A program made the position numbers and the translations under genes. From the NCBI RefSeq assembly GCF_965638725.1, contig NC_134949.1, positions 78,336,017 to 78,400,016 of the forward strand: a stretch of DNA of 64,000 nt, in the 5' to 3' direction. This DNA is from Aptenodytes patagonicus (Eukaryota; Chordata; Aves; Sphenisciformes; Spheniscidae). Every line of letters begins with the position of its first letter. The stretch's first letter is position 1. Below, in pieces: positions 1 through 15,000 of this stretch. Under the pieces are notes generated by a model, which ran no database searches, was not told where the DNA came from, and saw only the letters and a list, made by a program, of their open reading frames with translations.

Positions 1-3000
1 TCTCTTACGAATCTGATGCATTTAAGTAAGAACTTGAGTTAGGAGACTTTCCAATACAACTTGAGTTCCTTGCCCTGAGATGAACAATCTCTTTTTAAAA
101 AAGACTAAAATAAAAACAATGAAATAATGCAGGTGAAAAATTACAACTTGATACTGTAATTTTAAAATTCTAAATTTGCAGGAGATGCAACTCTGAAAGA
201 ACTATGATGTCACATCTTCAAATGACATAGATGCCAATGCTTTAGGTGGCTGGGACACCACACATGATCAAGAATAAGAACTATCAAACAATGCACTCGA
301 CATAATGGAATGTATAAAAATAAGGATATATAGTAATAATTTTTAATTAAAAAAAAAGCTCAACTAATTTATACCGAATATTGCCCACTCAAATTATTTT
401 TAATGCCTTTTTGTTTCTGTGTTTCAGAATATATGGAGAAACTTTTCTGAAAACATTCTAGGAGGCTAGAGAAGTTGTTTTGTTATTAATTCCTGGGTGT
501 TGAAACACTTGTATAACTATTGTTTTCTAGGATCTGAGTTTTAAAGTAAATCACAAAATATTGCAAGACTCACAAAAGAACATCAAAGCGTGCTTCACTT
601 GTCCTTTTATAAAACATCGATCTGATTCAACATTTTAAAGTCAAATTTGTAGTATAGTTACAGGGAACATTATATTTCTAGCTTGCACATTAGAAAGCAC
701 TGCTACTAGGTTGGGATTTTGCTTTCAGAATATGGATTAACAGGTAGGGACCAGTAGCATTTTAGACTCCAACACATCGAGAACAATTCAGAAAAAAAAT
801 CAGTTGGAAGAAAAAGGAGGCAGGCAGTTGGCTTGTGTGCTGGGCTGGGCAGTGATGTGATGAAGAATCAGAAGCATGCTGTATGAACCTATTAAAAACT
901 TTTAGATAAGAACATGAATGTATTTAAATCCTGGAACGGAAGACATTCAAGTTCAAATCTATTTCTATCTCCCGAAACAAAAGAGCAAGAAACTTACTTT
1001 TGTTAACTCTAAGACATGAGGAAATGTCTTTACTTGGTTTACATGGCTTTTTCATAATAGCAGAAAACCCACTCACATGGTTACATAAATATTTAGGAAT
1101 GTTACAAATTCATGCATGTTTAGACATTAATAATGAGCTCACTGGTGAGATCACTGCTCTGTTGAACTATCGCATACAGCAGCTGAGCAGGAGAATAGTA
1201 TTTGCTAAATGTCACTATGCAGACCCTAGCGTGAAAAGAAATTAAGACATCCAAGAAGACTTTTCTTGTGTTGATCACATGAGACTGAACATTTTTCATA
1301 GTATTTCTTCTGCATTAAGTGTCAAAGCCAGTAGACATCGCATTTCATTTTACCAATAAGGAAATCAGCTTTTCTGGGAGCTACCACACTTGACGATAGA
1401 CTGTGGTAGGCAACAAGAGGAGGCGATCCACTTGGGCCCAGAGACAGCCCTGAGCAGGAGGAAGAGAGGGGAGAGGGAATGCAAAGCCAGGACTGGAGAT
1501 GAACCCTGCATAATCAGGATATAGAATCATAGACTATTTTGGGTGGGAATTTATAATGCCCGACACTGAGCTAACCAATGGTACCAGTGAACAGCTGCAA
1601 ATTAACACATCTGGATCCCTCTCTTGGAATTAGCAGCTAACAGGGCTGTCCAGGACTCTGGCAGAGGCAAAATGGGCATTGGGGCCCTGCCTGCTGTCCT
1701 GGGGCAGTGTGCTGCCCAAGGCAACGGTATACCTTACCTATGCACAGTGGCATGCCATTTTGACTAAGAAATGAGAACACTACAGATGCAAATGGCAGAT
1801 ATCAAACAAGCGTGAGAGATAACAGAACCAGATAACAGAAACCTTCAAATGGAATTGTAGATAAGAAGCTATTCTCAGGTAGGTCTGTTTCTAACGAGGT
1901 CTTGCAGGGCCTGATTTTTAGCCCTGTGCTATACATCCTTTTTATACACACACGTACATATACATGTGTCTGTGTGTGTATAAACAGAGTAAACACATCT
2001 GTCTCTCTGCATATATATTTATATACATACATACATACACATGCGTACAAATAACCTGAAAAAAACCCAAAAACTTTAAAACATCAGATGACCATAGATA
2101 ACTGAAAGACAAATGGAATGGTAAAATGACAAAGAGAACAAACCACTGACACAGCATGACTGGGAAGAATAATCACAAGCAAAGAATAAGCTTTCTAATA
2201 AAGTCCTACATTAAGAAATGGAGAAAATATGCCAGAATAGAATTGGAATTGTAATTATAAGAAGCAGTTACTCTTAAAGATTTGTAGGTCATAATATATA
2301 ATCAAAGCATAAATAAATTGTCAGTATGATGTTACGCATAAGGGACTCAGGCAATCCCTGGATATAGAAACAGGGGAACACTTAGCAGTATCTGGAAAGT
2401 TATATTATTTATTTTTCTGGTACCAGTGCAACTTCTATGAAAGCACCAATTCTCATTTCTGTCATAACATTTCATGAAATATACAGAAAAACTAGCAGGG
2501 GTTCAAAGGCAGCCACAGGGATGATTAAAGAACTGACCAAAATGACTTCCAGTGAAATTGTAGGAGGTCAATAATTTTTGTTTATCAGAGAGGTTGTTAC
2601 AGATTATTTCGTCCCTGGTTGCACATATCTATGTTAAAGAAACTTGAAAAACAGACTCTGCGTGCTGCTGTAACAGAAAACAAAGACTGGCAACCACCAG
2701 ATTACTTTGAAGCAGACAGGAGACACAAATGTTTAGCTGTAAGAGTAATTAACCAAGGCGACACCTAAAAATAATTGCTCTTACTTCATCAAGCATAAGG
2801 AATGCCTGCTTTAAAGTGGGATAAGCATCTTGGATGTATCTGCACAGCTTCTGAAGAACAGTGTCACTGGAGAAAGCTTCATCTCCTCTAGCTGGATTTA
2901 CTCTGCAAGAGGAAAAAAGACAGTATTTGCAATGCTTTCATGTCTCACCCTCTTTTGCTCCCTGTGTTCTTCTCAGAATAGGAAGCATAAATGACCTCAT

Positions 3001-6000
3001 TAAGACTCAGGGTTTGATAGGATTCAAAATAAGAGTGCACTTAGAGAAAGCATTGCCAAAAGATTTTTTAACTGAATTTAATCAAGGGTGACCATCGAGT
3101 GGATACACTTTGCATTTTCAATAAATGTGTATACCACAGGTTACTTACATAAAAAAGGAACTTCCTACTTAGTTATCTTTTTTTCTCATAGGAATTGTCT
3201 GCCTGTTTTCAAAGGTGCTCCCAGGATCCTGGAATTTTTCTAAAACTTCTTGCCAAGCAATTTTACCTGTGGCTTTCAGTCCAAATCTGATTTTTAAAAA
3301 AGAAAACAGTTTCAAAAGATTTTCTTATAAAAACACTCTACGTTCCAAGAAGAATTTTGAATTAGAACATCACATCATCATTATAATATCAATGTGTGCA
3401 ACATTCATAATTAGAGTAAGATTGCATAGCTTTTCTTTGTTACTAAATACGTAATCTGAGCCAACTTGTTTTCTCAATTCCAAATGTCTAGCTGTGGAAG
3501 AACTAGACTCCAAGCGAGAATTCATCTAACCAAATGTACATGCCTGCACCTGAGCGAGTCACTCTAAGTTCCCTTTATAGTCATTGGGGAGAAACAGGCA
3601 CTTTCAGGACAGGATTCATCTCATCCTAAAGTAGACATCTAAAACTGGTTAGATGAATCCTGCCCGTTGTTTTTCTCCAGTGACTGTAAAATGGAGTCTA
3701 GGAGGAGCAGTTCAGGCATAGGCGTTCACATTAGAGATGTCTAGAATGAGATAGTATTTAATGCATCCCTTCTCATTATTTACACATAACAGTAGAGAAA
3801 CTAAGGGGAATAGTATGTTGGTTTTTTTAAAATGTTATGATGTTCATTGCATCCCAATTTGAAAACTTCAAAAGTAATGGAAGTGTTAAACTATGTTAAA
3901 AATCCTGGGAAGTTAACTAGTATCATCTTCCATGAATAATTACTTTAAAATCAATAAGGATCTGATCCCATGACCCCCCAAACCATTGGCATATCTCCTA
4001 TTCAGTTTCAATGGTACTGCAGAAAGCTCCAACGAGCATGGCTAAATGCACTCCTACTTGAGATGGTGCTTTGTAGGCAATTACAACCCTCACATATCAT
4101 CAGAAACGTGCTGACTCGCTACTCTAGTCATCTCAAAAAAGCTTTTAGAACTCCTAATGCTCCTTAAAATGGTGGCAGATGGTGTTTAGAGCATTTGCTA
4201 ATCCAGGATGCATAGGGAAAAGCTAAAAAATTACCAAATGCAGTCAGAGGTATGCAAGACTTCCTGGATCTTTTACAAAAAAGCCTCCTGGTTTTGGACT
4301 ACCCAGCAGTTTCTCAAGCTCAGCCAACAAAGCTAAAAACCAAAAGTTATAAGAATCACAGCATTCAGGCTTTGGTCGACTGCAACCTGACAGCACGGGG
4401 TATTTAATGGGTGGGGAGGGAACCCGACTTTTTACAGTGGTCCTGCCTGTGAGTAGCGCGCACGCACCATGGCTCAGTGGCTCAAGGGCTCAGCATCTCC
4501 CACTGCACAAGCAGCACAATTGCACCAGAGCCCAGAAGAGGGGCTGGGAAGGGCCAAGCACCAAAACCGCAAGGTAAATGAAGACAGAGGCAGTGCTGGC
4601 ACTCAAATTTCACCAGGGGAGCCATTTCATTCCCTGCAGGGAAGGGCTTTGCCAACAATCCTATTGAGGGATGGGTTATTAAAAAAAGCTGTGGGAAGGA
4701 TAGATATTTCATATCTGATTATTGTCTTGGATAAATGAATATGAAACAAACAGTATGAAATAACAGACGATCTTTAAAATTAAGGCCAAGATAACAACTG
4801 TTATTTTGAGCCCCCAACCGAGATCCCTTCACACTCAAATGTCTATGGTCTACTAAATCACTCAAATCACACTGTGGAGAGCAATGCTGCGCTGAAAATG
4901 AGCAACCAGCCAAAGCTGCGTCAATCAGAGAAACAGACCTCTCCACTTCCACCTCCTTGCTCAGAAGCCCTACAATCGCCTCTCAGACTTCGGCAGTGAC
5001 AACTGCCAAAATCCTGGGAGCTGAAGGGATCTTAGGAAGAAATACTAATGCGGATGTGTGAAGGTCTGGCATTACTAGCTATGATTTGTGCTGCTATTGA
5101 TCAGTCCACGAGGTGCAGTGGTTTTCCCCCGTTCTGCAGATGCGTAATGGATTGTGGAGCTCTTCCAGTTCTGCCTGTGGCTGGCCAACACAGCACTTTT
5201 CTCTTGCAGGTTTTATCACGGAAAGGGATGAATCAGGCCCTCATGGGGGCTGGGGCGGGGGGAAAGGAACTCCCCAGCATTAAGTTCCATGGATCAAATT
5301 GAAGAAAGCCCTATTTAGACAAAGCTGTCAGTGGGAATAAAAACCGAGGAAGGACTTTGGAGTATTTTTTTTTATTTCAAAACAATCCCTCTTTATAGTT
5401 ATAATACTGGCCCTCAGATTTCAAGCTGTGCTGGAAGGGCAATAAGTACAATATTTAAATGCCATAGGTAGAATAACTGAGGCGTAGAAAAATTGTTCCA
5501 TTGTAGGGCCAGAAAAAATGCGCATCTTTTGTGAGTAGTAATCCAGCATTTTATCTACTATAGTAGTCCAGATAACTTATTAAAGTAATAAAAATAAATT
5601 CTGCATGGCTTTTTTGAAGTATGCTTATGGTTATGTCCAAGTAGAAAAGAGTATGCTTCCAAAAGAACTGACTGATTAGAGCTGTAACAACACGGATAAC
5701 TGGTAAAACCATCATCTTGTGGTGATCCTTTACAAAACACTACCCATTGAGAAATTTTTAACCATCAATGCTTTAGCATCTGATACTTTTATACAAATCA
5801 TAAATTAAAGAAATGAAGCATGAGGATAACACAAACAGTTTAAAACTACCTCTGCTGCTGAAAACTGTCCTTGTGTTTTTAAATGATATTATGTTCACCA
5901 AAGTCCCGATCAACTGAGCACAATGATTTACCTCATATCACAAATAAAAGTCACCAATTAGAAATCCCAGCAGCCACCAGAAAAGTCTTAGAAGTTAGGC

Positions 6001-9000
6001 CCTCCATTGGCAAAGCCTTCATACTGCTCATGTATGATTTGCTCCCAACCAGTCAACAAGAATACCCTTCACTATGTCCCTCAACCTTGTGAGGGACACA
6101 ATCCACAGCAAAGCTCCAAAACATAACCAAAATATTTCTCACATGGGAATGATGAAATACTGTGAAATTAATTCCTTCAGTTTATGCAACTCTCTATATA
6201 ACCTCAAGTTCATGATATTTTACTTCTAAGTGAAAGAATTTTCAAGATAGAAGTGATGGAATTCAGGGAATTCAGGACTCGGATAAGTGATGTTCTTTGA
6301 ATGAAGCACACCTCAGTGGTCTGCCTCTGATGTATTTGATCTTGCTGCAGTGGGGACGTATACTGAGAGATAAGTACGTGGGTAATCTGGTCCTAAACCA
6401 GTCAAGGATGAAATCCTGGCTGAAGTCTAAGGCAAAATTGCATCAACTTCAATGGGCCCTGAATTTTATATCTGGAGCCCATGCGATGTAAATACCTCAA
6501 ACAACCATAAAATGCTGTCATGTATTATTTCTTATAAACAGCTTCCTGGCACATCTCATGTCATATTATTCAAATAGAATCTTAAAAACCTTGAAATCAT
6601 GTCCCTTGCCCATCAATTACTATTACATTTATTATCAGCTACAATGAAGTTACTTAATTATTAGAATTAGATGACTATGAGGAACTTTTGCTGTTGTTCC
6701 ATTCACCTGGTGGAGCTTTGAATTACATTATCTGAGAAGTATCACCTAAGAGATATGGCATACATAGGCTTGAACATTTCTGTTTACAGCATCATTAAAA
6801 TGTCACTATATTTTTCAAATGCTAGAGAAAGCTCCAGTGGAAGAATACATGCAGAAATCTTTACATAGGCAACTGCTCTTAAGAGCAAGATTTACTCTAA
6901 GATTTAAACTAGCAAGTGACATGAATTGAAAAAAAAATATAATAGCAATTTTTTGACAAAGTAATAGTTGATCATTGTTATATCACACTGTGAACGACTA
7001 GAAGGAAATCAGATTCATCTGCTGAATGCACAAAGCAATATGGTTACTGCAGATGACACTCTCGTACAACACCTGCTGCTGTAAAACGTATATCTGCACT
7101 GAGCTCTTTACAGCTAACTAGTGCATATAAAGAAAAAAATAACTCAACTGATTATTTACATGGATTAGCCTATTCTTCCAACAATTTAAATAGATAAACT
7201 ATAAATTGTGGAATCATTAAGCAGTAATGCATGATCTGGTTACTGACCTCCTCACACTGTATGATTTGGGTGCCTTGTCCTGTTGTAAGCCTAAGCAGTA
7301 TTTTGGAGTAAAAATGCTGTGTAAGACTTAAGTTGTTCTTCCTTTCTCTTTCACTGGCCATATGCCCTTGGCACTGTTGCCAACAAGTATAAAGTATATT
7401 CTGGCAGTTTTCTTCTCACAGTTTTTGGTTTCTGAGTACAAAAGATTAATCATGAGAGATCCTGGTCTAGATTTAACCAAAAGCCACAAAACCATCCATT
7501 CCTATGATATTCTGGCTTTAAAAAGGAAATAAGAGTTTAGGAAGCTAGTCAGCATATGCTGAAGTGATCATGTCCAGGAAATCATATTTTGGAAAACGTT
7601 CTGTGGCCTAAACTCTGTCTGCTGAGATCCTTGAGGCTGGGCTGGAAAATGTTTTCTATCCATTTATCTTCTGTACAATATACTGCCCACAAGATGATGT
7701 GAGTTTTGGTCATAATACAACAAAGATGCCTGGTTAAAGTAAAACAGTACATTGATTTGAATCCAGTAGTTGGCATGATTTCTCAACCTTCACAGCAGTT
7801 TTAATAAAAATATTTACAATGTCAAAATCTAAGTTCAAAATATTTTTTCCTCATTTTAGTTTAAATTCAAATTTCCAGGTATGAAATTGCTTTATTATGC
7901 AGCACAGTAGTGTCCTTTCAGTTACCTTTTTCAGTGACTGACAATGAGCAGTGCAGAGTGAAAGCTTTCAGCGTTAGTTTGTTCATTCACTTTAGTTTCA
8001 CTTCTTCCTTTCTTTTCCTTGCCACACCAGCATATTTAAAAAGGGGAGGCTTGCAGAGTCACACTCTCACCATGCGAATATGGTGCTAACAGTCGTGAAG
8101 CTGCTCTTCCAGCAAATTCACACCATCCCACATCACTAGTCATTTGAATGCAAGAGAGTAATGCTCCCTTTAGGAAATTAAATATAAATTTGTGAGAAAA
8201 TAGAAGTAAGAAAGCAGTAACTTAAAACTTCTACTCCATTAAACCTATATACCTTACTGCAAAAAACTTGGTTTTATACCCAGCTGTATCAGCTTTTACG
8301 TACTGTGCCATACATACTGCAATACAGGCACAAGTAAGATGAATTAATGATGGTAGTCACAAAAAGCAATAATAAAGGTATAACGCAGCAACGCTAAAAA
8401 ATGTCCCCTAAGAAAATAATATGACTCTTACCTATTCATTAGCTCTTGAAAAGTTTCATTTGGCAAAGGAAATATAAAGCCATTTATGACTGACTTCAAG
8501 TAATCCAAAGACACAAATCCACTCTGACTGACATCAATTGCTCTGAAGGCTTTTTCAATGTCCTGATAGGCTGAACACAGCTGTAATGAATACAATTTAT
8601 AGTGTTTTGTTCAGAAAAATCAAGTTCATGAAGCTTTTAAAACAATAATGCATTTTTTACAAGACCTTTTCAAATATTCTTCGCTGTGAACTGATCAAAT
8701 AGGTTACCCTGGCATGTTCTGACCATCAGATGTTTAATTAATAAGCTCACTACAAAACAGTATTCCCAATCACACACTCTCAAATGACAAGTCAGACAAG
8801 TTTCTCAAATAATAACTCTGCCTCAAAATTCAGAGCTAAAAATAGTTGGTGGATCAGCCTGCTTGATAACACCTGTCTTAATGTAACTTTAAAACCATCC
8901 ATGGCATAACCTAGTATCAACGTTCCCTTAATTAAAATGGGTCGTTAGCACAATGAATACTGGAAAATGTTAGAAGACATGGAATAGTTAACATAGCTGT

Positions 9001-12000
9001 TGTATAAACATATCGCACATTTCTTTGGTTATTTTTTTAATTCATGGCTGTTGCAAAGGAGCTATGTGGATGAGTTTTTGCTGATGGGTCTTGTAAAATG
9101 CCTGAAAGTTGACTTACTGCAGATTTTGATAAGGCTTATGAAACAACAGGAAGACTGGTTTGTTTTTCTGAAATGTTAGCTGACACTGGGTTGTTGAATA
9201 CTGCAAGCAGCCCTGAGGCTTTTTTCCCCCTGCCATTTTTTGACAAGTACCCCATCCGCTTCTAAGCTGATTATTGTTCATTCAAAACTGCCGAAATCAC
9301 AGTGTAAAGATAACATATAGAGAGACTTTAGAAAGCCTAAAATAAACATCAAGGACTGGGAGGGCTTGTAAGGTGAGATGTACTGTGCTTCCAATCCAGG
9401 CCTTGACCTCCATATCAAAGATATACAGAATGAAAAAGGGTCAAGATGTTGAATGTCCCTGTAGCCTTGTTTGTCCCTCCTCTGCTGTCTTTTCAAGGCT
9501 GAGAAAACATAGTTACAAGCCTGTGTAATTGAGCCTGTAGTGGAATATGCAGTCTTGATGCACATATCAGCTTCTCTTTTCTTAGACAGTCAGGATTTTC
9601 ATGACATGAAGGCACAAGACTGAGTGTTGGAAAATTTTGTTTCTTTTCACTTTCCCATAAAGCAGGTGGAACACAGTTAAGTTCCACCATCACACTCCCC
9701 AACCCTCTTCAGTTAAGATCACATCTAAGGGCATGTGGAGAGGTCATTTGCCATGTCTATCCCAGGTCCACTCTCTATTCTAAGCTTGCCACCACATATT
9801 AAAAAAATGCATTTTTGCAGTAGCACCTATCCACTAATTATTTATTTCATGCAGGTCAGAAAATAATTGTCAGACAATGCTAACTAGTCATTACTCAGTG
9901 TAAGTCATTACTTACTTTGATCTGACAGAGTGATCTAGCAATTCACATTATGAAACACCTTAGCCATCAAGCTTCGATGCAGTCTCATTTTGTTTTAGCC
10001 TAAGGAATCTGGAGTTCTAATAAATATGTTTTTAATGCTGTGAATCTAATAAGCAAGACTGGAACACACAAAATAAAACAGAACTGCTGCTTCTGCTAAC
10101 CAGCTTTAAAAGCAAACAAGAAACCCTGTGCATGGAATTTGTTTATAAAAGGAGTTGGTATAATTAACTGGCCTCAAAGCTTGGCAGTTTTCTTTGCTTG
10201 TGATGCCTGGCTCAGCTTCTCCACCTGACAAAGTATTCTGAAGTATTAATGGCACTCTCTTACCTTTTCTCTAAATGCTCTCTCAGTGCTATCCAGACTG
10301 CACTCTGCCACAGCATGCTCAGCTGGTGAAGGCTATAGAAAAAGTTTTTTCTGCTTCTGTTCCTTCTCTTTTATTTTGTGGCAGATTAGTGCTGTTAAGA
10401 AAACTGATTTAGCAAAGTCTGCAACTTTGTCAGCTTCAAAGAAATAAAGCCATCTGAAACTCTTAAAGACTGTTTTTGTTAACTTGATAAATCTTTATGT
10501 ACAAACAGACTAAACCAAACCTGAAATACAACTTTCTTGTATTTTCTTGTATTTCAAACTTGATAAGTAGTTCAAAATTATGCTAACTAATCTGTGCATT
10601 TGTTGTAGTAGTTTTTCATTTCATATTTCTTTTAAAACATAATACACATAACTTACAGTCTTAACAGGTAACTTTACTGCATTTAATATCAGAAGGTACT
10701 ACGAGAAACTGACTCCCTCTCTTTGTCAGTATGTTTCCAGAATGATCTACTACCAAAAATATATTTTCAGGAAATGGAAGACAGTCTCCTTACAGGCCTT
10801 TGAAAATAAACATGCCTATTGACCTTGAAAAGGCTCTTTTCTTTTTCCATTTCCTTCACATACTCCCGTTTCACTGTCCCATCTTAGCTCCCACAGTCCT
10901 TGGAAGAACTTCCAGTTACTGTAAGTCAAACAGCCCTCCTCAATGATTCCCCATCAAAAAAACCCAACACAAAAACCAAACCAATTCTGTGGAATATTTA
11001 TTTCATCTGGGCTGAGCAGCTCATTTTGTGATGGTGGTTTGTTGTATACTGCTCTACTTAATGTGCTGTTGGCATGTACACTGCGATAACGATTCTGCTA
11101 TGGATGTGTTATGTTTGATTCAGAGCATAGCAGCAACCGTGACGGACAAGACACAGGCATTTTGAGAACCTTAAGCACAAAGAGTATGTGCACCAAACTC
11201 TTTCAAAGGTTATTCCAGTGCGGCTACATAGGAAAGAAAATGCTGTTCTGTATGGAAAAGGATACCAAAGTGTGACTACTCTGTGCTTAGGGCATGCTCT
11301 CCACTGTTCCCTCTGCCCGCACAGCGGCCTGCTGAACACAGATTTTCCTTCCTGTTTAAATAAAGCTAATCTTTTTATTACTTAAACTTTTGAAATTTTT
11401 TTGTGTGAATGCTCAATTCCATTTAGAACTGCTCTATTACAATTTAGTTTTGGTTGGGTACTAATATTTATCAAAGAAATATCACTCAGTTTTGTACCTC
11501 AGAAATGAACCAGAGAGGTTACCACTAATTTATCTGGATGATTTTAAAATCTATTTTTAGACCAATGTTGATGGCTAATTTTTTTATAACTACTTTACAT
11601 GGACAAGGCTCCACTTCTCAAAGTGGGTGGGTGAAAAGGATGAAACTGGGAATCAGAGGGCAAGAAGTGAATTCAAGACACTGTGAGTATGGTAGGGCTG
11701 CAGGAACACCCCACAAGCAAGGTTTCTGAATGTCTGAGGCATCCCATGGTGGAATGAGTGGGGAGGTTCTGTCCCAGGCCCCGTTAACCAGATGGGCTAA
11801 TTAAGAGGGTTAATCACGCACAATGCTAGGTACAGCATGTACTAGGAAGGAGGAGAAGCCTTAATTCATAAGATTATTTCTCCACAATTTCAGTACCCCA
11901 CACAGGAAAAAAACCCCTCTATTTTTGGCAGTTATATTTACTTCTAGTAATGGTTTCAAAACAATCTTTGATAGTACTGCACAAACTTACAAACCTCTAT

Positions 12001-15000
12001 ATAGTCACACCATAGCCGTGTAAAATGGTGAGAAGAAAAAGTATTATTAAAATACTTGATATTCTGACTTCATGATTTCAAAAGAGTTCGGCTTCTTCTG
12101 ATCCTACTGAAGCCAATGTGAACTGTTGGTATTCAGGGCCTTTGAACATCAGGCCATGTATTCAAAATTGGTTCAAAAATAATTCCTACCACCCAAGGGA
12201 AGACTTTTTGTCAGGAAGAGGATAATCATAATTCAGACTTCTGGACTGCTGGCTTCTCTTTCTAGACCAGGATAGATTTTTTTATTTTTCTATAATTCTT
12301 TTCATGAAGTGCTAAATTTTGAGTAGTAGAAATGAAAGGGACAATGCTTGAAGCTAATGCTCTTTAGCCTGCAAAGTACAGGTAAGTCTTTACTGGCTTT
12401 CTTCAGCAAAGGTAAGTTTAAATGCTTCTTTTTAATCAAAAATAAATTAAAAAATAATTAGCAGTTAGCCTCACACTCATAAAAAATCCTACTGCCAAAA
12501 TATCATATGTGTACATGTGTGATGGAGAAAATACCTTGTTAAATACACTAAATTTCAAGATATGCAAACAGATTTACATTATTTTTAAATGTACTGGAAG
12601 GGCCTTTCTCACTATCTTATCTTGAGCACCTTCTTAAACTCACATCTCCGTAGACCCTCACATTCACATTGCGGGTAAATCTGGCAGATTTTTGCCGTAT
12701 AACCTCTCAAACACAGCCTTTTTCATCCACACAGAGGGCTAAATCTCTTCACTGCCTCCATTCATCCAACAATTGAATTACTGAAACACACTTTTTCTGT
12801 CTTTGAGGAAAACCGTATCCTGCTCTTATCAATGACTCTTCCTTCCCTGGCCAACAAACATAAGCTAATGCCTTCATTTTAAGGTTCTCCACGGCCCACG
12901 TCCTCCATGCCCATCACCTTTCACTCAGGAATGACCCCTCATGCCACCTTGGACTGTCTGGTTCTTGCCATTTCAAACAAATACATTTTGTATCTACTCT
13001 TATGCTGACCCTTATATTTGAGAGGACCTGCCCATACACATTCACAAACTGACTTAATTACCGACCATCAATCCTTCTTAAACACCCTTCTTTGAGTTGA
13101 TGCCTACAAAGACATTCCAATAAGTGAGGTTGCTGCTATGCTTGAAACTACTGTCATGCTGACAAAAAATGTCTTACTGTCACCTTGACCTCCCCAACCT
13201 GACCAAGTTCGCCATTTTGTCACTGTCTTAGAGTGTAAGTTCTTTGTTACACAGATTACCTGCGAAGTGCAGTATGATTGAATACTGGGTGAAAACTGGG
13301 GTTCCCAAGTGCTACAAGATTCCAAATTGCTGTAACAAATTCTTTATCTGGGGTTTATGAGCTTGTAATGGTGATTTTACTTTTTGGCTCATGTAACGTG
13401 TCACCTTTTGATTTTAAAGGCAGTTTTCACACACAGTTGGCAGAATTTCCCAGGCCAAAGGAAACTGGCTTTCTTTTCCTCCCTGTCCTACTTGTATCTG
13501 CTGAGAATCAGAGGCTATCAATGTCCTACAAAACTGCAAACCAGGTCCATGAAGGCCAACAGAAATACTTCGGTTGATATAACTGGAAAGAAGAAAAGTA
13601 CCCAAGTTTCCACTCCTTTTCTGAGCACATACCTGGAACTTCGTTTTCTGTGCTTTTTTCTTTAACTGTGTTTGTACTTACGCCAAAATTCTTCAGAAAT
13701 TCTTTATAATTCATGACACTAGAGTCTCTAACACAGTAATGGTTCCACAGCCTAGAGAAAAAGAGCCATTTTTTTAGAGATCACAGCTATTCTAGATCAT
13801 ACTTGTAGTGAATTGAAGAAATAGGAAATTTATGAAGTCTTTAGAAACACAATATGTAAAAGATCGTGAAAAACAATTAAGCAGTGAATTACTTTTTTCT
13901 ACCTTCCCACTACATTTTTCTCTGGTCTCTTTCCTCTGCCCAAGATTGTCTATAGTATACAAGTTGTCTGCATAATATGATTCAAATCCTACATACAGTG
14001 CCATTTTCTTGGCCATCTGCATGAACATGAATTTTAATATATCCGCACAACGACATTTCTTTTCTAATAATATAAGAACATTATGCTATTCTTAAACAAA
14101 TTGAAGTGTAACTTATGATAAGTCATACCTAAACTCTGTAGCAAGTTGTCTGGATTTTATAGAAGGCTGGAAAATTTGCAGCAGCTTCATCTGGATTAAA
14201 TGGGAACCTCACTTTGCAATTAGAACTCATTTCCACATGGTATTAACTTCCACAGCTTGGAAATTAATCTTTGATTGAAAGTGTTTATTTTCTAGATATT
14301 TCCCCTGATCAGCACTGAAGTTGTTAATACCGTATACACTTGCCATCCTCGGATTGTATCCAAATGCTTGGAAAAAATGAACAGTTTTCACCTTTCAGAA
14401 CGACAGTTTGTTAGAGAATCCAGGACCAGTTTATCACAAGTTACTGTGGGTTTTATCTCCAATCCCCTTCAGAAAACACTGCTGTGACTCATGCTCATGT
14501 TTTATCTTCCTAATCATGAAACCTAGAAAGATGTAATTTTTAAAATGAAAATTAAAATTCTGTTGCATAAAGAGGATCCATAAAGTCTAAAGCTAAAACG
14601 GTACCATTAGAACATCTTGGGTATCACAGGCAACTAAGTTTCTCTCAACTTCCTTTGCATTTAGCCCCATAATTAGTCTCTAAATACAATAAAACTTGTG
14701 TTTGATTAAAGCATGCCTGACAAAAATGCATCTAGTTAGTCCTGAGGAATTTTTTCCAAGGACTAAGGACTGAAGAATTGATAGCCTTATTTTTCCATTT
14801 GAATTTGTCTACCTAGTGAAGATACTACACCATATGATGTAGTCACCTCTTAAACTCCTTTTCCAAAGGCTAAATAGATTGTCTGCTAACATGGAGCTCT
14901 AAAGCATCCACACCATCCCTTGAATCATGACTGTGGCTTTTTTTTTTTTCTTTTTGCACAATTTTCCAACATCCTGAGAATGAGAGCACCTGATATGAAG

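Larger units (their letters stand above)
1..2784. other. EFCAB6 intron (left edge)
   Basis: This is AT-rich intronic DNA. I could not find the next EFCAB6 exon here. It holds a possible worn CR1 3' end near 1520, a TG/CA-rich cruciform-like stretch near 1941-2045, and CR1-like fossil sequence around 1840-2640. None of the open frames shows conservation that I recognise. Confidence 0.6.

Noticed and set aside
13104..13325. Possible extra EFCAB6 exon (minus) ending at a gtcaag-like donor
   Set aside because: The translation does not resemble the missing human segment and the donor is weak.
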